NCBI GenBank assembly: GCA_902462295.1
Contig: CABQAZ010000001.1
Coordinates: 1-64,000, forward strand
DNA length: 64,000 bases
Direction: 5' to 3'
From: an uncultured Clostridium sp.
GTDB lineage: Bacteria > Bacillota > Clostridia > TANB77 > CAG-508
Part shown: positions 35,541-42,907 of the stretch, in pieces
Layout of the letters: each line of letters begins with the position of its first letter
Position numbering within the stretch: the stretch's first letter is position 1
Position numbers and translations under genes: made by a program
The notes under the pieces: model-generated
Seen by the model: only the letters and a program-made list of their open reading frames with translations
Database searches by the model: none
What the model was told of the DNA's origin: nothing

Positions 35541-36470
35541 ATGTCTAGGAGATCAGGCATAGTAAATGTGAGAATGGTTATCACAGAAGAAAAAATATTA
35601 TCAAATATAGATAAAGTTCAGAAATTAATAAATCCGAAAAGTAAGAAACAAATAGTTCAATTAGAAGATGACACATATTTTAAAGACTTAATTGAATCTA
35701 TAAAAACTTATTTAGTAGAATATCCTAAAAAGAAAAATTTTCCTGCAAGTGTATATAAAGCAGCATATGGATTAGTAGAATATGCAACAACTGAATTTGA
35801 AGAAAATACAAAAAAAGTCGAAGAATTAATTAGACAAAGAGAAGAAAATATAGCTTTAGCAGGTACATTAAAAGAACTTATAGAAGCTGTTCAAAATAAA
35901 GAACCAAATTGGAAGAATAAACTTCAAGAAAATAGTAGTTTATTTTCAGAAGAAGTAATAGAAACATTAAGATTAGTAGGAAAAGATAGAAGTAGAAAAA
36001 GTCAAAATTATCAAGATGCATTAAAATTATTAAATGCAAGAGTTAATAATTTAGAAACAAATTTACATATAGAAATAGATTTAGAAAGAACAGAAGATAA
36101 ATCAAAAGCTTTAAGTTTTATAGGAATTGAGATTGCAGAGGCATTAAAAGAAATATCAAGACCTATGAACTTAATAGTAGAAGAAACAACAGAAGAAGAA
36201 GTTCAAACAGTAGAAGAATTACAATTAGAAGATGTAAATTTGGTACCAGAAAAAACTATTTCACAAGTTGTTAAAATAGAAACAGATGAAGAAATAAAAG
36301 AAAAACAAGAATTACAAGAATATCAAGAATCTGTTACATTCGAAAAGAAACCATCTTTATGGCAAAAAATTAAAAATAGTAAATTGGGAAGAGCAGTTTC
36401 TTATGTTCTTAAAATTAGAATTAGAATTGAATTGCCAGATGCTTTACCAGAGGGTAGAGGAGAAGAATAA
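35541..36470 (+). CDS. Unknown 309-residue helical protein
   Basis: No family recognised. Predicted almost entirely helical, with coiled-coil-like stretches (EFEENTKKVEELIRQREENI; residues ~150-190), a Glu/Val/Thr-rich linker (~215-265), and a short basic C-terminal helix (WQKIKNSKLGRAVSYVL-K-I-R-I-R-I). The basic end could bind membrane or nucleic acid. It has its own promoter preceded by a 19-bp palindrome. Confidence 0.65.
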   Translation: MSRRSGIVNVRMVITEEKILSNIDKVQKLINPKSKKQIVQLEDDTYFKDLIESIKTYLVEYPKKKNFPASVYKAAYGLVEYATTEFEENTKKVEELIRQREENIALAGTLKELIEAVQNKEPNWKNKLQENSSLFSEEVIETLRLVGKDRSRKSQNYQDALKLLNARVNNLETNLHIEIDLERTEDKSKALSFIGIEIAEALKEISRPMNLIVEETTEEEVQTVEELQLEDVNLVPEKTISQVVKIETDEEIKEKQELQEYQESVTFEKKPSLWQKIKNSKLGRAVSYVLKIRIRIELPDALPEGRGEE

Positions 36471-36475
36471 GTATA

Positions 36476-36513
36476 AAAGATAGTGTCATAGTTATCCAGA
36501 TACTATCTTTTTG
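36476..36513 (+). terminator. Rho-independent terminator
   Basis: AAAGATAGT pairs with ACTATCTTT, then TT. Confidence 0.7.
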
Positions 36514-36614
36514 GTATAAAAAAGAACAAAGTTTAAGAAATTATTGAAAAAACCTTGACAAATTATAAAAATCATATTAAAATATGTAATGTGCTCACAA
36601 ATGAGCTACAAGAT

Positions 36615-36692
36615 GGTGGATGTAGCGTAGTTGGTTAACGCGCCAGTTTGTGGCACTGGAGACCGTGGGTTCGAGTCCCATCTTCCACCCCA
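36615..36692 (+). tRNA. tRNA-His (anticodon GTG)
   Basis: 78 nt including G-1 opposite C73 and encoded CCA. Anticodon loop TTGTGGC with GTG. T-loop TTCGAGT. Confidence 0.93.
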
Positions 36693-36713
36693 TATTTTTA
36701 ATATTATAAACAT

Positions 36714-36788
36714 TGGGCTGTAGCCAAGCGGTAAGGCACCAGACTTTGACTCTGGCATGCGCTAGTTCGAATCTAGCCAGCCCAACCA
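36714..36788 (+). tRNA. tRNA-Gln (anticodon TTG)
   Basis: 75 nt with acceptor TGGGCTG/CAGCCCA, anticodon loop CTTTGAC and encoded CCA. It follows tRNA-His by 21 bp and probably shares its transcript. Confidence 0.95.
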
Positions 36789-36794
36789 AAACTA

Positions 36795-36838
36795 AAAACT
36801 CTGAAATACTGATGAATCAGTACTTTACAGAGTTTTTT
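36795..36838 (+). terminator. Terminator of the tRNA operon
   Basis: AAAACTCTG...CAGAGTTTTTT with an inner TACTGAT/ATCAGTA stem. Confidence 0.85.
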
Positions 36839-36916
36839 ATTTTACTACAAAACAGTCTATTGCAAAAATTTCCAAAATTTGATAATATATAATAACAAGA
36901 AAGAGAGGTGGCATTA

Positions 36917-38167
36917 ATGCCAAAAGTAATAGTAATAGGTGGAGGACCAGCAGGAATGATGGCTGCAATAACAGCAAAAGAAAAAGGAAATGATGTAACA
37001 ATAATAGAAAAAATGCCATTATTAGGAAAGAAATTATTAATAACAGGAAAAGGAAGATGTAATATAACAAGTTCATTATACATGAGTGAATTTATAAAAA
37101 ATACACCTGGAAACGGAAAATTTTTATATAGTGCATTTCAGAATTATACAAACACAGATATAATAGAATTTTTAAAAAGACAAGGATTAGAAGTAAAAGA
37201 AGAAAGAGGAAATAGAATATTTCCAGTTACTGATAAATCCATAGATGTATTAAACTGTTTTAAAAAAAGAATACATGAATTAAAAATCGAATGTAAATTA
37301 AACACGAGAGTTGAGAAGATTTTGATAAAAAACAATGAAGTACTTGCAATAAGAACAGATAAAGAAATAATCCAAACAGATAAAATAATATTAGCAACAG
37401 GAGGAAAAAGTTATCCATTAACTGGTTCTACAGGAGATGGATATAAAATTGCAAAAAATATAGGACATACTATAGTACCAATAAAACCATCATTAGTTCC
37501 ATTAGAAGTATATGAAAAAGAAGAATGTAAAAAATTACAGGGATTAAGTTTAAGAAATGTTGGAATAAAAATAATAGACATAGATAGAAAAAAAGTAATA
37601 TATGAAGATTTTGGAGAAATGATATTTACGCATTTTGGAATATCAGGACCAACGATTCTAAGTGGATCAGCACATTTAGTAAAATATAAAGATATAGACT
37701 ATCTATTAAGAAATAAATATATAAATATAAATATAGATTTAAAGCCAGCACTTAATGAAGAACAACTAGATGATAGAATATTAAGAGATTTTAAAGAATT
37801 CAAAAACAAGCAATTCAAACATAGTTTAAATAAGCTATTACCACAAAAAATGATACCAATAATAATACAGTTATCAAAAATAGATGAAAATAAAAAGGTA
37901 AATGAGGTTACAAAAGAAGAAAGAAGAAATTTAGTAAAAATATTAAAGAATTTTACAATAACAATAAAAAATTTTAGACCTGTAGAAGAAGCAATAATAA
38001 CATGCGGAGGAATTAATACAAAAGAAATTAATCCTAAAACTATGGAATCAAAAATTATAAAGGGATTATATTTTGCAGGAGAAATTATTGATGTAGATAG
38101 TTATACTGGTGGATTTAATTTACAAATAGCATATTCTACAGGATATACTGCAGGTATAAGTGTGTAG
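36917..38167 (+). CDS. HI0933/YhiN-family flavoprotein
   Basis: 416 residues. N-terminal FAD-binding Rossmann motif VIVIGGGPAGMMAAITAKEK, then LLGKKLLITGKGRCNIT, the diagnostic block of the HI0933 (BaiN/YhiN) family. The C-terminal G-G-x-F-N-L-Q-I-A...TGYTAG closes the FAD domain. It is predicted to be an NAD(P)/FAD-dependent oxidoreductase; some relatives reduce bile acids, but the substrate cannot be read here. The ATG at 36917 follows GAGAGG. Confidence 0.92.
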   Translation: MPKVIVIGGGPAGMMAAITAKEKGNDVTIIEKMPLLGKKLLITGKGRCNITSSLYMSEFIKNTPGNGKFLYSAFQNYTNTDIIEFLKRQGLEVKEERGNRIFPVTDKSIDVLNCFKKRIHELKIECKLNTRVEKILIKNNEVLAIRTDKEIIQTDKIILATGGKSYPLTGSTGDGYKIAKNIGHTIVPIKPSLVPLEVYEKEECKKLQGLSLRNVGIKIIDIDRKKVIYEDFGEMIFTHFGISGPTILSGSAHLVKYKDIDYLLRNKYININIDLKPALNEEQLDDRILRDFKEFKNKQFKHSLNKLLPQKMIPIIIQLSKIDENKKVNEVTKEERRNLVKILKNFTITIKNFRPVEEAIITCGGINTKEINPKTMESKIIKGLYFAGEIIDVDSYTGGFNLQIAYSTGYTAGISV

Positions 38168-38233
38168 AAGTATGGTATAATATTAAGTTAAAACAGAAAA
38201 TTTTCTGTTTTAAAATAGGGAGTGAATTAAAAA

Positions 38234-38878
38234 ATGAGTGAATTTACAACAATATTAAAAGATGAAAATGCAGAAATAGTAGAAAAAAAATCAAAATTTA
38301 TTGCTAATATTAGTTATGTTGAAAACATAAGAGAAGCGGAGGAAAAAATAAAAGAGACAAAAAAAAGATATTATGATGCAAAACATAATTGTATAGCATA
38401 TAGATTAATTGAAAATGGAATGATAGTAGAAAAATCAAGTGATGATGGAGAACCATCTGGAACTGCAGGAGGACCAATGTTAAATATTTTGCAAAAAAAT
38501 GATTTATGTAACATAATAGTTATTGTTACAAGATATTTTGGTGGAATATTACTTGGAACAGGAGGATTGGTCAGAGCTTATTCAGAAGCAACTCAAAAGG
38601 TCATAGAAAAAAGTATAAAAATTTTAAAAGTTGAGGGGATAGAGGGAGAAGTAAAAGTAGATTATACAAATTTGGAAAACTTTAAATATTATTGTAAGAA
38701 AAATGAAATAAATATAGTTAAAATAGATTATTATGAAAATGTAGTTATTATAATTGAGTTGGAAAAAAAAAGAAAAAAAATATTTTTAGAAGATATAGAA
38801 ACAAAAAAATTGAACATAGAGTATTTTCAACTTATTAGAGAAAAATATATAAATAAAGCTGTAGAAAAAAATAAATAA
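38234..38878 (+). CDS. YigZ/IMPACT family protein
   Basis: 214 residues. The N-terminal UPF0029 domain has KKSKFIANISYVENIREAEE, DAKHNCIAYR, SSDDGEPSGTAGGPML and TRYFGGILLGTGGLVRAY, all family hallmarks. The C-terminal ~80 residues are the DUF1949 domain. Function in bacteria is uncertain; eukaryotic IMPACT regulates translation. A short palindrome (AAAACAGAAAATTTTCTGTTTT) precedes it at 38191-38213. Confidence 0.93.
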   Translation: MSEFTTILKDENAEIVEKKSKFIANISYVENIREAEEKIKETKKRYYDAKHNCIAYRLIENGMIVEKSSDDGEPSGTAGGPMLNILQKNDLCNIIVIVTRYFGGILLGTGGLVRAYSEATQKVIEKSIKILKVEGIEGEVKVDYTNLENFKYYCKKNEINIVKIDYYENVVIIIELEKKRKKIFLEDIETKKLNIEYFQLIREKYINKAVEKNK

Positions 38879-38903
38879 AATGGGAAAAATTTCCAAAAAA
38901 CTA

Positions 38904-38932
38904 TTGCAAAATAAAATCTTAAGTATTATAAT
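38904..38932 (+). promoter_or_regulatory. Promoter of spo0A
   Basis: TTGCAA, 17 bp, TATAAT. No clear 0A box was seen close by. Confidence 0.65.
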
Positions 38933-38979
38933 CAAAAATGTAAATATTTTACAGTAGAAAAATTTGGGGAGGAATAAAC

Positions 38980-39804
38980 ATGAAAGAAAAAATCACAGTT
39001 TTAATTGCAGATGACAATCAAGAATTTAGCATGACATTAGCTACATATTTAAAAAATCAAGATGATATGATGGTAATAGGAAGGGCTAAAGATGGAAATG
39101 AAGCTTTAGACATGATACCTAATTTAATGCCAGATGTAGTATTATTAGATGTAATAATGCCACATTTAGATGGAATAGGAGTTTTAGAAAAGTTAAATAT
39201 GATAAAAATGAATAAAAAACCAATCTGCATAATGTTATCAGCAGTAGGTCAAGACAAAATTACAAGAAGAGCGGTAGAATTAGGAGCTGAATATTATGTT
39301 GTAAAACCATTTGATATTGAGCTTTTAATAACAAGAATAAGAGAATTAAAAAATTATAAACCAACACAAAATAATAACTTTATTTCAAGAGAATCTACAA
39401 TACCAAAACAACAATATATTGAAATTTCAAATGGACAAGAGAAAAAAGAAGAAAATTTAGAAGCATTAGTTACTAATGTGATTCATGAGGTCGGAGTTCC
39501 TGCACATATCAAAGGTTATCAATATTTAAGAGAAGCCATAATAATGGTAGTAAATGATATAGATGTAATTAACCAGATTACAAAAAGTTTATATCCAAAA
39601 ATTGCAGATAAATTTACCACAACACCATCACGTGTAGAACGTGCAATACGCCACGCGATAGAAGTTGCTTGGGGAAGAGGACAACAAGACGTGGTTGAAA
39701 ATATATTTGGCTATACAATTTCAGCAGCTAAAGGAAAGCCAACTAACAGTGAATTCATCGCAATGATTGCTGATAAGTTACGTTTAGAATTAAAGAGTGC
39801 GTAA
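38980..39804 (+). CDS. spo0A: Sporulation master regulator Spo0A
   Basis: 274 residues. Receiver domain with acidic pair D11-D12, phospho-acceptor D57 in VVLLDVIMPHLDG, and K in VVKPFD. A linker (~125-160) leads to the Spo0A-specific DNA-binding domain: VTNVIHEVGVPAHIKGYQYL, TTTPSRVERAIRHAIEVAW, with conserved GRGQ...IFGYT near the end. It controls entry into sporulation. GGGGAGG precedes the ATG. It marks the organism as a spore former or recent descendant of one, which supports the reading of the interrupted pdaA at the right end. Confidence 0.98.
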   Translation: MKEKITVLIADDNQEFSMTLATYLKNQDDMMVIGRAKDGNEALDMIPNLMPDVVLLDVIMPHLDGIGVLEKLNMIKMNKKPICIMLSAVGQDKITRRAVELGAEYYVVKPFDIELLITRIRELKNYKPTQNNNFISRESTIPKQQYIEISNGQEKKEENLEALVTNVIHEVGVPAHIKGYQYLREAIIMVVNDIDVINQITKSLYPKIADKFTTTPSRVERAIRHAIEVAWGRGQQDVVENIFGYTISAAKGKPTNSEFIAMIADKLRLELKSA

Positions 39805-39911
39805 AAATTGTGTGCAATCTTAGAGCACCAATGATTATGAAAATAGTAAAATATTTCCATTATATCAACAAATTCGTGAGTTTATGGCATTGAAACAAGG
39901 TGGAAATAGGT

Positions 39912-39987
39912 AAAAAAACCTACAAACTGTTTTGAAAAAAGGCAACTAACTTTTTTATTTATTGGCTATGGTTAAAGGCAGAAATGA
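39912..39987 (+). repeat. ~75-bp direct repeat, copy 1
   Basis: Contains CCTACAAACTGTTTT and CAACTAAC plus TTATTTATTGG. About 85-90% identical by eye to 40795-40869, which lies just upstream of the small peptide at 40936. Probably a duplicated leader or promoter. Confidence 0.65.
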
Positions 39988-40106
39988 CCTTTCGTTTATT
40001 GAATTTTTATTAAATTAAAAATTTGGTAAATGGGAGGTTTTTTTTACTATAAATGAACTTACAAAAAACTAATTAATGAATATTATATTTTAATGATAAT
40101 ATGTGA

Positions 40107-40140
40107 AAAACGAAATAATTGTAAAATTTTACTATGTTCG
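40107..40140 (+). repeat. ~33-bp direct repeat, copy 1
   Basis: AAAATAATTGTAAAATTTTA-like core followed by TGTTCG. Copy 2 is at 40554-40586 with three or four changes. Confidence 0.6.
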
Positions 40141-40284
40141 CTTGTCTTTTAGCAAAAAATGTTATATAGTGTTATACATAGAAAATGAGAATAAGCGGAG
40201 TGTGTTGCCACCTTTAACTCTTTGATGTTTACATACTACTTCCACGACTTCAGGTTGTGAGATTGATATATGGGGGTGGTTAAT

Positions 40285-40401
40285 ATGGTAGAATCAGCAT
40301 TATTAAGTATTACATACCTACTTTTCTTTGGATTAGTAGGAATGGCTATCATAAATGTTGCCTTGTTAATCATCATTTGTATTTTACTACATAGGCAATA
40401 A
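40285..40401 (+). CDS. 38-residue holin-like type I toxin candidate
   Basis: The ATG follows GGGGGTGG. The peptide is a single long membrane helix (ALLSITYLLFFGLVGMAIIN continuing VALLIIICILL) ending in HRQ, the layout of TxpA/BsrG-like or holin-like type I toxins. A convergent antisense RNA with a perfect promoter overlaps its 3' end and shares its terminator. It lies in a repeat island. The toxin identity is inferred from architecture. Confidence 0.65.
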   Translation: MVESALLSITYLLFFGLVGMAIINVALLIIICILLHRQ

Positions 40402-40481
40402 AAAATAAACCATTCTGCTTTTGACCGAGTGAATGGTTTATATCTTTTACTTGGCAACCACTTTCGTGGCTCTCATTTTCT
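40402..40481 (-). ncRNA. Antisense RNA to the holin-like toxin mRNA
   Basis: Predicted ~80-nt RNA from the minus-strand promoter at 40488-40516. It contains the stem-loop CCAC-GAAA-GTGG and ends at a hairpin TAAACCATTC/GAATGGTTTA (40406-40440) followed by TTTTTTATT. It overlaps the 3' untranslated part of the toxin mRNA. Confidence 0.65.
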
Positions 40482-40487
40482 ATTTTT

Positions 40488-40516
40488 ATTATACACAGAT
40501 TTTCTATTTTTGTCAA
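40488..40516 (-). promoter_or_regulatory. Promoter of the antisense RNA
   Basis: Minus strand TTGACA, 17 bp, TATAAT: a consensus sigma-A promoter with no protein gene behind it. Confidence 0.8.
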
Positions 40517-40935
40517 ATAAAAAAGTGATAAAATAGTGTAGAATTGTAACATAAAACAAAATAATTGTAAAATTTTAGTCTGTTCGGTTGAATAATACAT
40601 AGTGTAAGAGCAAACAGGGTGGTTTTTACGGGGCTACTCAAAACAAATAACAGCTTCCGAATCTAAGAACAATTTGTTTATTGTAACTATATAATAGCTT
40701 TTTTTTAGAATTGTCAAATGAAAATTTTAAAAAATATAGTTCATAAAATTGACAATGGAAAAATCATATATTAAAATACCAATAAATAATTTAATAAAAA
40801 ACCTACAAACTGTTTTGGAAAAAGGACAACTAACTTTTTATTTATTGGGTATGATTAAAGGTAAAAATGAATAGCAACCTTTTCAAAGTCAGAAAGGTAA
40901 GTCTTTTACTAAAGGGTGGAAAGGGGGCAAACAAT
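40517..40935. repeat. Repeat island with a decayed antisense module
   Basis: Holds copy 2 of the 33-bp repeat (40554-40586), a weaker minus-strand promoter (TTGACA, 15 bp, TATTAT; 40691-40717) whose transcript would carry a sequence related to the start region of the next small gene, and copy 2 of the ~75-bp repeat (40795-40869). No protein gene seen. Confidence 0.5.
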
Positions 40936-41046
40936 ATGACACAAGCCGAACTTATTCGAGAATTGGTTGAAAAGCTATTAGCAGAAAGAGATAAAAACAA
41001 CGAACTTCAATCAAAACTTGAAGAATACAAAAAAAGTAAAGACTAA
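40936..41046 (+). CDS. 36-residue coiled-coil peptide under antisense control
   Basis: MTQAELIRELVEKLLAERDK followed by NNELQSKLEEYKKSKD. It is an amphipathic, charged helix with no membrane segment, unlike known type I toxins. GGGTGGAAAGGGGG precedes the ATG. Its ribosome-binding/start region (40927-40951) is repeated at 41144-41167 with one base missing, and that copy is transcribed in antisense from a strong promoter. The control scheme is par/Fst-like, while the peptide type is unfamiliar. Confidence 0.65.
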   Translation: MTQAELIRELVEKLLAERDKNNELQSKLEEYKKSKD

Positions 41047-41108
41047 TTGTTGTTATACATAGTCGAGTGAGAAAATTTGTTACAGGGTTTCCTCGCTTTT
41101 TTTGAGCA

Positions 41109-41187
41109 TAAAAAAAGTAGATGTAGTTACAGATACATCTACAGCAAACAATATACACAAGCCGAACCAGAGTACATTGTTTATTGT
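41109..41187 (-). ncRNA. Antisense RNA against the start of the 36-residue peptide
   Basis: Predicted ~79-nt RNA from the promoter at 41194-41222, ending at hairpin GTAGATGTA/TACATCTAC (41117-41142) and a T run. Its central 24 nt are the reverse complement of 41144-41167, which matches the peptide's start region GCAAACAATAT(G)ACACAAGCC-GAAC with one base missing. Confidence 0.7.
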
Positions 41188-41193
41188 AACCAT

Positions 41194-41222
41194 ATAATAA
41201 CACTTTCTTTATAATTTGTCAA
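41194..41222 (-). promoter_or_regulatory. Promoter of the antisense RNA
   Basis: Minus strand TTGACA, 17 bp, TATTAT. Confidence 0.75.
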
Positions 41223-41262
41223 ATAAAAAAGTGCTAAAAAATCTTATACAATTAATACATAA

Positions 41263-41295
41263 AAAAATCCCTTGCAATGCCAACAAGGGATTTTT
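41263..41295 (-). terminator. Terminator of the gene at 41298
   Basis: AAAAATCCCTTG and CAAGGGATTTTT arms, three bases past the stop codon. Confidence 0.85.
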
Positions 41296-41297
41296 AA

Positions 41298-41567
41298 TCA
41301 TTTTAACCAAAAAGAAATAGTATCAGACCACATTTCAATGCAAATGTTAGTCCCATCAAGCACTTTTTCAGTATAAGCAAATCCATTCAGCTGAAGTAAC
41401 GACTTCAGCTTTGGTGATATTTTAGAACAAGGAATCTCAAATTTATCGGTATTGTGATTATATGTTATATTTTTCCGAAAAGTAGAATTATTCAGCATAT
41501 TATATAACATATTATTTAAGCCAGTATTAGGAGCTTTTCCTAATATATCCATAATGTAATTTAACAT
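41298..41567 (-). CDS. Unknown 89-residue protein
   Basis: The start is the ATG at 41567 behind AAAAGGAGGAAG; longer in-frame starts have no site. It has no recognised domain, with a possible beta-rich C-terminal half (KFEIPCSKISPKLKSLLQLN, then GFAYTEKVLDGTNICIEMW). It is one of only two genes in the window ending in TGA, and a terminator three bases later confirms the stop. It borders the small-peptide island. Confidence 0.6.
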   Translation of the reverse strand: MLNYIMDILGKAPNTGLNNMLYNMLNNSTFRKNITYNHNTDKFEIPCSKISPKLKSLLQLNGFAYTEKVLDGTNICIEMWSDTISFWLK

Positions 41568-41734
41568 GATACTTCCTCCTTTTAAATTGTTGGCATTGAA
41601 ATAAAATACAATATTTACTAATATAGAATACCACAAGTTATGTTAAATTGCAAATTAAAATCTTTTTAACAAAGAAGTAATCACAAGTTGAACAAACCTA
41701 AGTAGTATGTTATAATTTCAATGAGGTGATTTTT

Positions 41735-42070
41735 ATGCATATGTCAAATTTTATTATATTAGGAATAGTATTAGTAATAGTACTTTTAATAGTGATGATT
41801 GTGTCAATTTTTACATCATCATCAGAAAAAGAACTTACTAAAATGGGAAATGCTGTAGCAAAAGCAAAATATAATGTTACTACTAATAATAAAGAAATAC
41901 TAAAAAAGACTGCTGATGAAACAGCATATATACACAAAGATGCTGTAGAAACTATAATGCATTCAGTAAAAAATGGATTATCTGATAATGATAAAGTTTT
42001 TTGTAAATACTGTGGAGAACAGATTGATGCAGATTCAACTTTTTGCAAGAAATGTGGAAGAAAAATTTAA
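41735..42070 (+). CDS. Membrane protein with C-terminal zinc ribbon
   Basis: 111 residues. One N-terminal TM helix (FIILGIVLVIVLLIVMIVSIF), a helical linker, and a C-terminal zinc ribbon C-K-Y-C-G...C-K-K-C-G (VFCKYCGEQIDADSTFCKKC). GAGGTGA lies just before the ATG; the in-frame GTG at 41726 is part of that site. Such anchored zinc-ribbon proteins are common in Clostridia without known function. Confidence 0.75.
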   Translation: MHMSNFIILGIVLVIVLLIVMIVSIFTSSSEKELTKMGNAVAKAKYNVTTNNKEILKKTADETAYIHKDAVETIMHSVKNGLSDNDKVFCKYCGEQIDADSTFCKKCGRKI

Positions 42071-42091
42071 TATTATATTTACAATAATGTA

Positions 42092-42128
42092 TAAAATATT
42101 CTATATTTCATTATATAGAATATTTTTT
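42092..42128 (+). terminator. Rho-independent terminator
   Basis: AAATATTCTATAT and TATATAGAATATTT arms, then TTTT. Confidence 0.8.
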
Positions 42129-42203
42129 TGATATAGGATTCTGTCAAAAAAGTAACCAGATTATTAAACAAGCATATAATGTTAATAGGGAGATGAAGGG
42201 AAA

Positions 42204-42587
42204 ATGGCAGATGTGAAACTAAGTAATATAGCCAATGTAACAGGAACTTATGACTCTATACCAACAACACTTACTTCAGAAGCAGTTATAACTGAAATGA
42301 TATCAGGATTAACAATATTAAAAACAGCAGATAAGAAGAATTGGGCTAGTGGAAACTTAATGTATACAATAACAATAACAAATGGAGCCGAAAATCCATT
42401 TGAAACACCAACAATTAAAGATACTTTAGACCCAGCATTAATCAAATTAGTAGAAGACTCTGTAGAAGTAAATGGAGAAAAAGCAGAATACAATTACGAT
42501 CCAGAAACTGGAGAATTAAGTGTAGTTCTTGAAACAATAGCTGTTGGAGCAAATTCTGTAATTACCTTTCAAGTGCAAAAAGCTTAA
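42204..42587 (+). CDS. DUF11-like beta-sandwich protein
   Basis: 127 residues. The core ISGLTILKTADKKNWASGNL, YTITITNGAENPFETPTIKD and a C-terminal VGANSVITFQVQKA match the DUF11 / isopeptide-type repeat found in surface proteins. There is no signal peptide or sorting signal, so export is not by Sec. In spore formers, signal-less repeat proteins like this often coat the spore surface; that location is inferred. AGGGAGATGAAGG precedes the ATG. Confidence 0.75.
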   Translation: MADVKLSNIANVTGTYDSIPTTLTSEAVITEMISGLTILKTADKKNWASGNLMYTITITNGAENPFETPTIKDTLDPALIKLVEDSVEVNGEKAEYNYDPETGELSVVLETIAVGANSVITFQVQKA

Positions 42588-42639
42588 GGAAAATTGGAAA
42601 AAGTTAAAAAATATAGCTATTATTGAAAGTAATGGCAAA

Positions 42640-42849
42640 TTGTACAAAAGTAATATAGTAGAAGTTTATAATAAAAATTATAAAAAGAAATGTAAAAGTA
42701 AAATGATATATTACAAAGAAGATTGTAATAATAAATATAAAATAAAGATTATAAAAATTTGTAAAAATGGAGAAATAATATATAAAATTTCTATAATAAT
42801 TTATTGTAAGAAAAATAACAGAAAATATAAAATGAAATTTGTAATATAA
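42640..42849 (+). CDS. Possible Lys/Ile-rich small protein
   Basis: A lysine- and cysteine-containing frame (e.g. KKKCKSKMIYYKEDCNNKYK) from TTG 42640, open further upstream to within the end of the previous gene. No clear ribosome-binding site. It may be a real small secreted-surface companion of the DUF11 gene or simply open AT-rich sequence. Confidence 0.3.
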   Translation: MYKSNIVEVYNKNYKKKCKSKMIYYKEDCNNKYKIKIIKICKNGEIIYKISIIIYCKKNNRKYKMKFVI

Positions 42850-42900
42850 AAAAATAGTACTGTATAATTTTTAATATTAAAATTATATGGTGCTATTTTT
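42849..42900. terminator. Strong bidirectional terminator
   Basis: AAAAATAGTAC...GTGCTATTTTT enclosing a second perfect stem TATAATTTT/AAAATTATA. It lies between convergent units. Confidence 0.8.
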
Positions 42901-42907
42901 ATGTGAA

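Larger units (their letters stand above)
39805..40284. other. Non-coding part of a repeat island downstream of spo0A
   Basis: No intact gene. A short C-terminal-like frame ends at a TAA near 39912 (reads TNDYENSKIFPLYQQI then REFMALKQGGNR). It is followed by copies of two repeats that recur ~0.45 and ~0.9 kb downstream. It looks like a decayed copy of the small-peptide modules to the right. Confidence 0.45.
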
